Part shown: one piece after another, positions 1-5,133 of the stretch
How the letters are laid out: each line of letters begins with the position of its first letter
Numbering within the stretch: the stretch's first letter is position 1
Assembly: GCA_964394845.1 (NCBI GenBank)
Contig: CAYMZB010000035.1
Span: 1-9,461, forward strand
Direction of reading: 5' to 3'
DNA length: 9,461 nucleotides
Origin: CAYMZB01 sp964394845
Lineage (GTDB): Bacteria > Patescibacteriota > Microgenomatia > Daviesbacterales > UBA10151
Made by a program: the position numbers and the translations under genes
Notes under the pieces: generated by a model
The model's database searches: none
The model's input: only the letters and a program-made list of their open reading frames with translations
Told to the model about the DNA's origin: nothing

Positions 1-370
1 TATAAATTGCATATTTCTCGTCAAACTCCATTTTTGAAACTTTACCCCGGTAATATAATGTATAAGATAAATCAGGGTTTACACTCACTTGATAGGTACC
101 AGGATGAGAATTTGTTAAAGACAAGAGGGTATTTTGTACAGGAGATGAATTTTTTATAACTGGTGGGGTTGATCTGGTTGCTTCTGTGTTAGCAGATTCT
201 TTTTTACTTTGGCCTGGTACAACTGTATTAAGGTAAGACGTTAGTTTGTTTTGTGTGCCTTTGACAAAATAAAAATAACCTCCTGCAGTCACAAGTATCA
301 GCACTACTGGTATAAGTAAAAATAACATTGCCGAGCCTTTTTCTTTTTGACTATCTTTCATTTTCAACAT
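1..370 (-). CDS. Partial membrane-anchored surface/pilin-like protein, 3' end beyond window
   Basis: The minus-strand frame is open from the ATG at 370 to the window edge, giving 123 codons of an unfinished protein. The N-terminus has a charged stretch ending in Lys-Gly (residues 11-12), then one hydrophobic helix (about 15-36), then a Ser/Thr/Pro/Lys/Asn-rich linker (about 50-80), then a soluble part rich in Tyr and beta-formers. This looks like a protein anchored by one N-terminal helix with an extracytoplasmic domain; the Lys-Gly before the helix resembles a type IV prepilin leader. The start is supported by AAGGA five bases upstream (376-380) and by a TAATG junction with the preceding gene, which implies translational coupling. 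A second ATG at codon 4 is possible. I do not recognise the C-terminal domain. Confidence 0.7.
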   Translation of the reverse strand, partial: MLKMKDSQKEKGSAMLFLLIPVVLILVTAGGYFYFVKGTQNKLTSYLNTVVPGQSKKESANTEATRSTPPVIKNSSPVQNTLLSLTNSHPGTYQVSVNPDLSYTLYYRGKVSKMEFDEKYAIY

Positions 371-933
371 TATTGTCCTTGATATACTTGCCCTGTTGAG
401 GCTAGAATCACTTTATCCAATGTTGGTCCTGAACAATTATTCAGTTTCAAAATAGTAATAATCTCATTATGGCTGGGGGTTAAGGTCAAAGTAGTCTGGC
501 CGGTTTTACCAATAGCCCCTTGTTGCAAGCTGGCAGCGCCGTTTTGGTCAGCAGCGCTTGGTATGCAAAGCGCTGCATCCTGGCTGGCGGTAAAAGATAC
601 AGTGATTTTGCACTCGCCTGAAGTTGTGATTGCGCAGGGATTTTGAGTAGTAGTGATAGATCCGGAGACTGATGTATCAGGGGGAGCCAAAGGTGAGGTG
701 ATATCTAAATCTACCTTAGGCGAGGTAGTGGTGACTTTGCCGGAGGTATCTTTAAGGGCGTGTACGCCAGTAACTACACTAATTTGATCATTACTGGCTT
801 TGGATTTAAAAATGGTTCTGAAATTAGTGACTAAATAGACTGAAGCAATGATTGTAATAATAAGGAAGATAATCAGAACTAAGGCATGAACCATGCCTTT
901 TTGGTGTTTTGGATTAGATTGAAAGTATAGCAT
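370..933 (-). CDS. Single-helix anchored secreted protein with Ig-like domain (pilin-like N-terminus)
   Basis: 187 aa. The N-terminus carries Lys-Gly (12-13), one hydrophobic helix (about 15-36) and the sequence YLVTNFRTIFKSKAS just after it. I recall that arrangement from many secreted Microgenomates proteins. The soluble part (about 50-187) is Thr/Ser-rich and has four cysteines (C100, C108, C123, C167). The pattern NPC...GECKITVSFTAS resembles Ig-like modules with a paired-cysteine beta-sandwich, so an extracytoplasmic adhesive or structural role is plausible. No enzyme motif is visible. The stop overlaps the next gene (TAATG), so the two form a unit. The start at 933 has no clear ribosome site; Met14 is an alternative but would remove the Lys-Gly leader. 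Exact function unknown. Confidence 0.75.
   Translation of the reverse strand: MLYFQSNPKHQKGMVHALVLIIFLIITIIASVYLVTNFRTIFKSKASNDQISVVTGVHALKDTSGKVTTTSPKVDLDITSPLAPPDTSVSGSITTTQNPCAITTSGECKITVSFTASQDAALCIPSAADQNGAASLQQGAIGKTGQTTLTLTPSHNEIITILKLNNCSGPTLDKVILASTGQVYQGQ
376..380 (-). promoter_or_regulatory. Shine-Dalgarno site for the partial gene starting at 370
   Basis: AAGGA on the minus strand, five bases before the ATG at 370 and inside the 3' end of the upstream gene. It favours the overlapping ATG over the one at codon 4. Confidence 0.5.
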
Positions 934-950
934 TTAAATCTGCTCTACTT

Positions 951-982
951 ATATTAAAGACATTAATAATGAGGAATGTCAA
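951..982 (-). promoter_or_regulatory. Possible promoter of the two anchored-protein genes
   Basis: A perfect -35 TTGACA (977-982, minus strand) lies just past the fmt stop. An AT-rich -10 candidate (TAATAT 951-956, or overlapping TTTAAT 953-958) follows, with a rather long spacer of 18-20 bp. It would separate the two surface-protein genes from the def/fmt genes upstream. Confidence 0.35.
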
Positions 983-986
983 GGCA

Positions 987-1733
987 TCAATACTGTTTAA
1001 TTGGAAAATCAGGATAGCCGTTTAGGAAGTCTTTCATTGGCATGACCTTTTTCCCTTCCATCTGGATTAACCCATTAGGTAGGAATTTAACAATGCGGGC
1101 TTGCCCGCTGAAGCCTTGGCGAAAGCGGGTCCATACTCCTGGCCAGGGGTAAAATGCCCTGATCATTCTATCCAAAATTTCCGGTGATGGAGGAGTATTG
1201 ATGTCAAAATACCCATCTTGTTTGGTTAATTGCTTGCAATAAGTGGCATATCTATGATTTTGTACTGAAAGCTTAATTTTTCCTTGTAATAAATCATTAA
1301 TTACACCAGGCAAAATTTCACCAGCACGCAGGAACATTTTATTACTCAAAGTATCGAAATTATCATAATCAGAAAGCTCTATTTGCTCTTGATAAATTAT
1401 TGGCCCATGATCGATTTTCTCATCCATTTTAATAATTGTGATGCCGGAAAGTTTATCGCCTTTTAAAATAGCGGATTGAATAGGCGAAGGGCCTCTGTAT
1501 TTTGGCAAAAGCGAAGGATGGATATTTATACAGCCGTATTTTGGAGTATTTAATTCTGCTTTGCTTAAAATCCTGCCGTATGCAGCAATTACTGCTAAAT
1601 GAGCCTCATATAGAGAATCAACTAAAATAAAGAGTTTCCCAAGTTTTTGTTTAACTCCCTGAACAAAGGATGGCGTACCAAGGAACTTTATCTTAAGTTT
1701 TGAATTTTGAGTTGAAGTTTTGACTTTTGACAT
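987..1733 (-). CDS. fmt: Compact methionyl-tRNA formyltransferase
   Basis: Transfers a formyl group from 10-formyl-tetrahydrofolate to Met-tRNA(fMet) in the cytoplasm. The family core is clear: FLGTPSF at the first strand, AAYGRIL, then NIHPSLLPKYRGPSPIQ with the catalytic Asn and His, DEKIDHGPI with the catalytic Asp, and AFYPWPGVW near the C-terminus. The ATG at 1733 gives 248 aa; a longer frame reaches an ATG at 1787 (266 aa) but overlaps def by 41 bp. Neither start has a ribosome site, so the choice is uncertain. The protein is short against about 315 aa in E. coli: only about 26 residues separate GTPSF from AAYG, where E. coli has over 70, and the C-terminal OB-like domain is largely gone. 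An in-frame palindromic repeat (1095-1129) follows PWPGVWTRF, and a heptamer array (1692-1747) encodes the N-terminal extension. The gene follows def, its functional partner. Confidence 0.88.
   Translation of the reverse strand: MSKVKTSTQNSKLKIKFLGTPSFVQGVKQKLGKLFILVDSLYEAHLAVIAAYGRILSKAELNTPKYGCINIHPSLLPKYRGPSPIQSAILKGDKLSGITIIKMDEKIDHGPIIYQEQIELSDYDNFDTLSNKMFLRAGEILPGVINDLLQGKIKLSVQNHRYATYCKQLTKQDGYFDINTPPSPEILDRMIRAFYPWPGVWTRFRQGFSGQARIVKFLPNGLIQMEGKKVMPMKDFLNGYPDFPIKQY
1095..1129. repeat. Palindromic REP-like element inserted in frame in fmt
   Basis: Two adjoining hairpins: GCGGGC-tt-GCCCGC (1095-1108), and CCCGCT-gaa-GCC-tt-GGC-gaa-AGCGGG (1104-1129), which is an inverted repeat apart from the internal GAA triplets. 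It is much more GC-rich than its surroundings. It is translated in fmt as about 11 residues including RQGFSGQA, at a spot where formyltransferases carry no such conserved peptide. The shape and the 'GCC-TT-GGC' core match repeats I recall from CPR genomes; family identity is inferred. Confidence 0.75.
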
Positions 1734-1747
1734 TTGAGTTTTTGAGT
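1692..1747. repeat. Degenerate heptanucleotide array at the def/fmt junction
   Basis: Eight near-heptamers with plus-strand consensus TTTGANT: CTTAAGT, TTTGAAT, TTTGAGT, a 6-mer TGAAGT, TTTGACT, TTTGACA, TTTGAGT, then an extra T and TTTGAGT. The array abuts the def stop codon (1747-1749) and contains the fmt start at 1733, so it encodes the low-complexity N-terminal tail of fmt (rich in Ser, Lys, Thr, Gln). Confidence 0.75.
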
Positions 1748-2262
1748 TAAATTGTGATTTCCTCAAATATATCTCTGCCTGTTGCATCTTTGCCGATAAA
1801 CTTAAAGAATTCCCCTTTTTGTTCTAAGACTTTTTCAGAAAATAAAATTCCGTTTAAATGATCTATCTCATGCTGAAATATCCAGGCAAGGACGCCTGTT
1901 AAGTTTTTTGTAGTAGTTTTTCCCTCAGGGTTTTGGTATGAAACTTTTATATTTATGTGTCTTTTAACTTCACCCCAGATACTAGGGATAGATAAACATC
2001 CTTCAAAGTACTTTTTTGTCCTTTTGCCGGTGGATAAAATTTTAGGGTTAATTATTGATATAAATTTATTGTCATTCTTAGCAACAAAAAAACTACCATC
2101 AAGGCCAACTTGAGTAGCAGCTAAACCAACTCCCTCAGGATCCTTAAAAGTTTTAGTTAATTTAACCATCTCCTTTAAGGTAACTTTTAATGCCTGGTTT
2201 ATCTTTCTAACAGGTTTTGTTTTAATTCTAAGCCTGGGATCAGGCGCTTTTACTACTTCCAT
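1747..2262 (-). CDS. def: Peptide deformylase
   Basis: Metalloenzyme that removes the N-formyl group from nascent proteins at the ribosome exit. 171 aa, normal for the family, with all three motifs intact: GVGLAATQ (44-51), EGCLSIP (87-93, metal ligand Cys89) and QHEIDH (130-135, metal ligands His131 and His135, catalytic Glu132). Motif 2 is of the usual bacterial type. The gene lies between an 87-aa unknown (18-bp gap) and fmt, giving the classic def-fmt pairing. AGGAG lies only 2 bases before the ATG, too close for a normal ribosome site. A TGTTAAACT box 7 bases upstream looks like an extended -10, so def may also have its own leaderless transcript. Confidence 0.95.
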   Translation of the reverse strand: MEVVKAPDPRLRIKTKPVRKINQALKVTLKEMVKLTKTFKDPEGVGLAATQVGLDGSFFVAKNDNKFISIINPKILSTGKRTKKYFEGCLSIPSIWGEVKRHINIKVSYQNPEGKTTTKNLTGVLAWIFQHEIDHLNGILFSEKVLEQKGEFFKFIGKDATGRDIFEEITI

Positions 2263-2269
2263 GACTCCT

Positions 2270-2278
2270 AGTTTAACA
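2270..2278 (-). promoter_or_regulatory. Putative extended -10 promoter of def (leaderless?)
   Basis: Minus-strand TGTTAAACT fits TGn plus -10 TAAACT and ends 7 nt before the def ATG. The identical 9-mer stands in the same place before mreB. No -35 match is visible. Transcription would start at or very near the ATG. Confidence 0.4.
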
Positions 2279-2280
2279 GA

Positions 2281-2544
2281 TTATTTGACTTTACGCAGTT
2301 CAGCCAGCCTCCACATAAACACCCTGGCTTTAGATTTAGCTGCAGTGTATCCTTTAGCATAGGTTAAAGCCTCATCTAACAGCCCCCGGCTATAGTTTTT
2401 GGCAAGTTTGATATACAGGGAATAATGTTTAGTATCGTCTAAAGATTCTGCTAAATAGACTCCATAAACTTGAAATTCACGACTTAAGTTTTTCGGTCTC
2501 TCTTTAAATTTAGTTTCACCTAATATGTTACTCAAGGATTTCAT
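2281..2544 (-). CDS. Small conserved-looking hypothetical protein (CPR type)
   Basis: 87 aa, soluble, basic, probably helical. The C-terminal half SLYIKLAKNYSRG...AKSKARVFMWRLAEL resembles small hypothetical proteins I recall from Patescibacteria genomes; no function is known to me. There is no signal peptide, membrane segment, cysteine or metal motif. Its ATG overlaps the stop of the wzy-like gene by ATGA (2541-2544), implying translational coupling, and def follows 18 bp later, so it is co-transcribed between envelope and protein-maturation genes. The coupling shows that the frame is expressed; the role is unknown. Confidence 0.75.
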   Translation of the reverse strand: MKSLSNILGETKFKERPKNLSREFQVYGVYLAESLDDTKHYSLYIKLAKNYSRGLLDEALTYAKGYTAAKSKARVFMWRLAELRKVK

Positions 2545-4568
2545 GGTTTGGCTGCAGCAGTTGCTTCTTTTAATGAGTTTTCTGCCTCCAGATAATTTGG
2601 TTTTAATTTTAAGGCCTGTTTCAGATTTTGAATTTCCTCATCCTTTTTGCCCAAAGTATTTAGAATTAAAGCTTTATTGTAATAGAGTTTAGGATCACTG
2701 GGAGCTAGTTTAATAGTATGGTCTAGAGTTTTAAGTGTTTCGTAGATATATTTTTCATCTAAACTTCCTAATTCATAGTATGTTCTTACAGCGCTTCTCC
2801 AAAAAGAAACATTTTTTGGGTTAGAGGCTAAAGTAGTTTCTAACTCGGCTAAGGTTTCTATTGTTAACTGAGCTGATAATGTTGCATCTGTCTCTTTTAG
2901 TGCAGCTGCAGAGGCAGCAGCAGAGTATGCAAGCTCTGATCTGTACAATGGTTCGTGACTATTTAAACTTACAGCAATGGAGAACAGATTATATGCTTTT
3001 CCCGGGTTTCCTAGATCCGAAGCCTTTTCGGCTTGACTAAAAATTGTATCTGCATACCAAAGCTGGAAAACTGAATATAGCGAAAAAAGAGTACCTATAA
3101 CTACAATACCCTTGGCTATTTTGATAGATAAGGAGCTGTGATAAAGCCAGTTTAAGATTGAAGGTAATTTCAATAATTTTGTAGAACCTGTTGCAGTGAA
3201 AACTAAAGCCGGAAATAAGTAGAAAAAAATAGCAATTATTACAACAGAGAATAGAAAAAAGTTATAAACAAGATAGCTTACATAGCTTCCAAGTAAAGCT
3301 CCGGTAAGCAGTAAAGAGCTTGTGTCATCTGTTTTCTTCCTGATATTTAACATAAGAAACTTAATACAAAATACAATAAATATTCCAATTACTAAAATAT
3401 ATGCACCAAATCCCACAATCCCTGTAGTAGCCAGGTAATTCAAGTATTCATTATGAGCTTTGTTATATAAAAAATCCCATTCTGAAGTGAGGTTATGCGA
3501 GGCAGGCCGGTATTGATAATAGGAATAAGCAAAGGTTTCCGGACCGCTGCCAAATAAAGGATAGTTTTTAAAAATATCTAAAGCTCCCTGCCAGACAATA
3601 AACCTGATTTGACCTGATTCTGTTCCGCCGGTTTCCAGTTGAGTGCCGGATCCGTTAGCCTGTGGGGGAAGAGCGATCCCGGGTCTTATGGGAGCAGCAA
3701 ATTTGGAGACTAATCTAAAGCTAGTTAAAGAGGATCCAAAAAGGAGATTAATTAATAAAAAGCTCAAAAGAATTGTCATCCCGCACTTGATGCGGGATCC
3801 ATGTTCTATTTTTATAGATTCCTGCTTTCGCAGGAATGACATGCAAAGTACAAATACCACCATTCCGCCAATCAACCCTAAAGTCGGTCCCCTGGAATAA
3901 GTAAAAGTAAAAGCTAAATACAAAGTAGTTAGTAGTATGTAGTATGTAGTTTGTAGTATGCGGGTAGGAGCAGTAATAAGGAAGTACAAAGCAGGAAAGA
4001 TAAGCATAGAAAGATAAGCTGCCAGCCAATTTGGTTGGCCGAGGGTGGCAAAGACTCTTGCTTGCACATCCTGTATCCAGCAACCATCATTAAATTCTCC
4101 TCTTAAAATCACACAAGATAAAGAAACCCCGAAGTGTTCAAAAATTGCCCAAATAGAAATGATAAATCCTGACAACAAGCCAAACTTTAAGATATTTTTA
4201 ACTTGAGGCAGTCCCATATTGGAAACAAAAGCCCAGTAAAGCAATAAATAAGACACCAGAGACAACAGACCGCCATTGGAGCGGGAATAGTAACCCCAGA
4301 TGGAAGTATGCTGATCTATTGAGAAAATAGCTGATAAAATCTGGCTTCCTAAAAATAAAAACAGGGGAATATCGAGCGGTGTCCGATTAAAGATTAATGA
4401 TTTATGATTAATCATTTTAAGAAGCCAAGCTCCCGCGATTATTACAGTAAATCCATAAGTTAAAATCATCTTGTTATATTCAAAAAGTTCGTAATTTAGA
4501 GAAGTCCAAAACAGGGGAGTTAAGAAAAATAAAAGGTAAAATGAGTAGGAAATAATCCGTTCAGGCAT
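2541..4568 (-). CDS. O-antigen ligase/polymerase-like (Wzy_C) membrane protein with C-terminal TPR repeats
   Basis: 675 aa. Multiple hydrophobic helices fill residues about 5-460 and 485-505; a soluble C-terminal half (about 507-670) holds TPR-like repeats (AEKASDLGNPGKAYNLF; NKALILNTLGKKDEEIQNLKQAL split over 630-653). Family signs: GQPNWLAAYL (177-186), TYSRGPTLGLI (223-233), PLFGSGPETF (337-346) and the large periplasmic loop ending KAHNEYLNYLATTGIVG (370-386), where the O-antigen ligase superfamily keeps its key His. The likely role is polymerising or transferring lipid-linked glycans onto a surface acceptor (polysaccharide, S-layer or pilin); the substrate cannot be read. Two heptamer arrays (codons about 53-62, 204-215) and a 66-bp palindromic element (codons about 243-265) lie in frame within it. 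Start: the first ATG after the divergent promoter region; upstream AGGA could be a ribosome site or part of a -10. Confidence 0.88.
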   Translation of the reverse strand: MPERIISYSFYLLFFLTPLFWTSLNYELFEYNKMILTYGFTVIIAGAWLLKMINHKSLIFNRTPLDIPLFLFLGSQILSAIFSIDQHTSIWGYYSRSNGGLLSLVSYLLLYWAFVSNMGLPQVKNILKFGLLSGFIISIWAIFEHFGVSLSCVILRGEFNDGCWIQDVQARVFATLGQPNWLAAYLSMLIFPALYFLITAPTRILQTTYYILLTTLYLAFTFTYSRGPTLGLIGGMVVFVLCMSFLRKQESIKIEHGSRIKCGMTILLSFLLINLLFGSSLTSFRLVSKFAAPIRPGIALPPQANGSGTQLETGGTESGQIRFIVWQGALDIFKNYPLFGSGPETFAYSYYQYRPASHNLTSEWDFLYNKAHNEYLNYLATTGIVGFGAYILVIGIFIVFCIKFLMLNIRKKTDDTSSLLLTGALLGSYVSYLVYNFFLFSVVIIAIFFYLFPALVFTATGSTKLLKLPSILNWLYHSSLSIKIAKGIVVIGTLFSLYSVFQLWYADTIFSQAEKASDLGNPGKAYNLFSIAVSLNSHEPLYRSELAYSAAASAAALKETDATLSAQLTIETLAELETTLASNPKNVSFWRSAVRTYYELGSLDEKYIYETLKTLDHTIKLAPSDPKLYYNKALILNTLGKKDEEIQNLKQALKLKPNYLEAENSLKEATAAAKP
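3775..3840. repeat. 66-bp palindromic element inserted in frame in the wzy-like gene
   Basis: Bounded by imperfect terminal inverted repeats GTCATCCCGC / GTCATTCCTG (the latter read on the minus strand). It contains two perfect hairpins: ATCCCGCA-cttga-TGCGGGAT (3778-3798) and ATTCCTGC-tttc-GCAGGAAT (3818-3837), joined by a short AT-rich spacer. Its length is a multiple of three. It is read in wzy as FLRKQESIKIEHGSRIKCGM. The type is the widespread 'ATTCCyGCnnnnGCrGGAAT ... ATCCCGCAnnnnnTGCGGGAT' repeat seen in many bacteria (dRS3-like in shape). Confidence 0.88.
3925..3959. repeat. Heptanucleotide tandem array (5 units) in the wzy-like gene
   Basis: Five exact-length heptamers in phase: GTAGTTA, GTAGTAT, GTAGTAT, GTAGTTT, GTAGTAT. 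In the gene they encode residues about 204-215 (ILQTTYYILLTT), inside a hydrophobic region, 84 bp from the palindromic element. Confidence 0.85.
4385..4412. repeat. Heptanucleotide tandem array (4 units) in the wzy-like gene
   Basis: Four heptamers in phase: GATTAAA, GATTAAT, GATTTAT, GATTAAT. In the gene they encode residues about 53-62 (INHKSLIFNR), the loop after the second hydrophobic helix. Confidence 0.75.
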
Positions 4569-4576
4569 TTGAGATT

Positions 4577-4585
4577 ATCCTAACA
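4577..4585 (-). promoter_or_regulatory. Putative extended -10 promoter of the wzy-87aa-def-fmt unit
   Basis: Minus-strand TGTTAGGAT (TGn plus TAGGAT) ends 8 nt before the wzy ATG at 4568. The same AGGA could instead serve as a ribosome site with a 9-nt spacer, so the reading is ambiguous. It lies back to back with the promoter of the divergent VIT1-like gene. Confidence 0.3.
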
Positions 4586-4600
4586 GAATCAAAGTTTTTT

Positions 4601-4609
4601 TGGTATACT
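4601..4609 (+). promoter_or_regulatory. Putative extended -10 promoter of the VIT1-like gene
   Basis: TGGTATACT fits TGn plus -10 TATACT and ends 10 nt before the ATG at 4620, so any leader would be only a few bases. No convincing -35 is visible. Confidence 0.42.
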
Positions 4610-4619
4610 ATTATTTAGG

Positions 4620-5114
4620 ATGAAGATTGATTTGCATGAGGATTATTTTAGAAGCGTGATGTTTGGGTTGCAGGATGGGCTGGTTTCTACCACCGGAGTG
4701 GTGGTAGGGATCAGCGCCGGGGTTCCTGATCGGGCAATTATTATTCTGGCAAGTTTTGTGGCAGTATCTGTGGAGGCTTCTTCTATGGCTGCAGGCCAAT
4801 ACTCTTCAGAAAAAGCAGTTCACCAGATGGATAAATCAGGCAAGCATACAGACAGTTTAATTATGGGGGCTTTGCTTATGTTCTTTTCATATCTGGGCGC
4901 AGGTTTAATTCCTATTTCTCCATTTTTAATCTTCCCTCCTGATACTGCCAGGGTTATCAGCATCTCCGTTGCATTAACAGGCCTTTTTGTGATAGGTTTT
5001 TTTAAGGGCAAAATTGTTGAACACAGGGCTCTCAGGAGTGCAATTGAAATGCTTATTATTGGCGGGTTGGCAACAGTCATTGGTTTGGTGGTTGGTAATT
5101 TCCTAAAAGTTTAA
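4620..5114 (+). CDS. VIT1/CCC1-family iron/manganese transporter-like membrane protein
   Basis: 164 aa, with four to five hydrophobic helices (about 20-35, 38-58, 80-104, 110-129, 142-160). The family signature is clear: FGLQDGLVSTTGVVVGISAG (15-34) with the metal-site Asp of DGL, and SMAAGQYSSEKA (55-66), matching the usual SMAAGEY with Gln in place of Glu. The family moves Fe2+ or Mn2+ across membranes; a bacterial copy would act in the cytoplasmic membrane. The loop between helices 2 and 3 is about 20 residues, too short for the cytoplasmic metal-binding domain of eukaryotic VIT1. It stands alone, divergent from wzy and 19 bp before mreB. Substrate and direction are inferred from the family. 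Confidence 0.83.
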   Translation: MKIDLHEDYFRSVMFGLQDGLVSTTGVVVGISAGVPDRAIIILASFVAVSVEASSMAAGQYSSEKAVHQMDKSGKHTDSLIMGALLMFFSYLGAGLIPISPFLIFPPDTARVISISVALTGLFVIGFFKGKIVEHRALRSAIEMLIIGGLATVIGLVVGNFLKV

Positions 5115-5116
5115 GG

Positions 5117-5127
5117 TGTGTTAAACT
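5117..5127 (+). promoter_or_regulatory. Putative extended -10 promoter of mreB (leaderless?)
   Basis: TGTGTTAAACT contains TGn plus -10 TAAACT and ends 6 nt before the mreB ATG at 5134. The bases between are CCCCTC, with no ribosome site possible, so a leaderless transcript is likely. The 9-mer TGTTAAACT is identical to that before def. Confidence 0.5.
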
Positions 5128-5133
5128 CCCCTC

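Noticed and set aside
3643..3900. Plus-strand open frame of 85 codons inside the wzy-like gene
   Set aside because: It is antisense to a well-supported gene and stays open largely because of the palindromic repeat; its peptide is the reverse translation of that element.
3748..4083. Minus-strand open frame of 111 codons in another frame of the wzy-like gene
   Set aside because: It translates the heptamer array and the palindromic repeat (VIPAKAGI...WIPHQVRDD type peptide, a common false annotation) and lies wholly inside the real gene.
4687..4707. Inverted repeat CTACCACC-ggagt-GGTGGTAG in the VIT1-like gene
   Set aside because: It encodes the conserved STTGVVVG stretch; Thr and Val codons (ACC, GTG/GTA) produce the symmetry, so it is more simply coding sequence than a repeat element or terminator.
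4820..5080. Minus-strand open frame antisense to the VIT1-like gene
   Set aside because: The plus-strand frame carries the family motifs; the antisense product resembles nothing.
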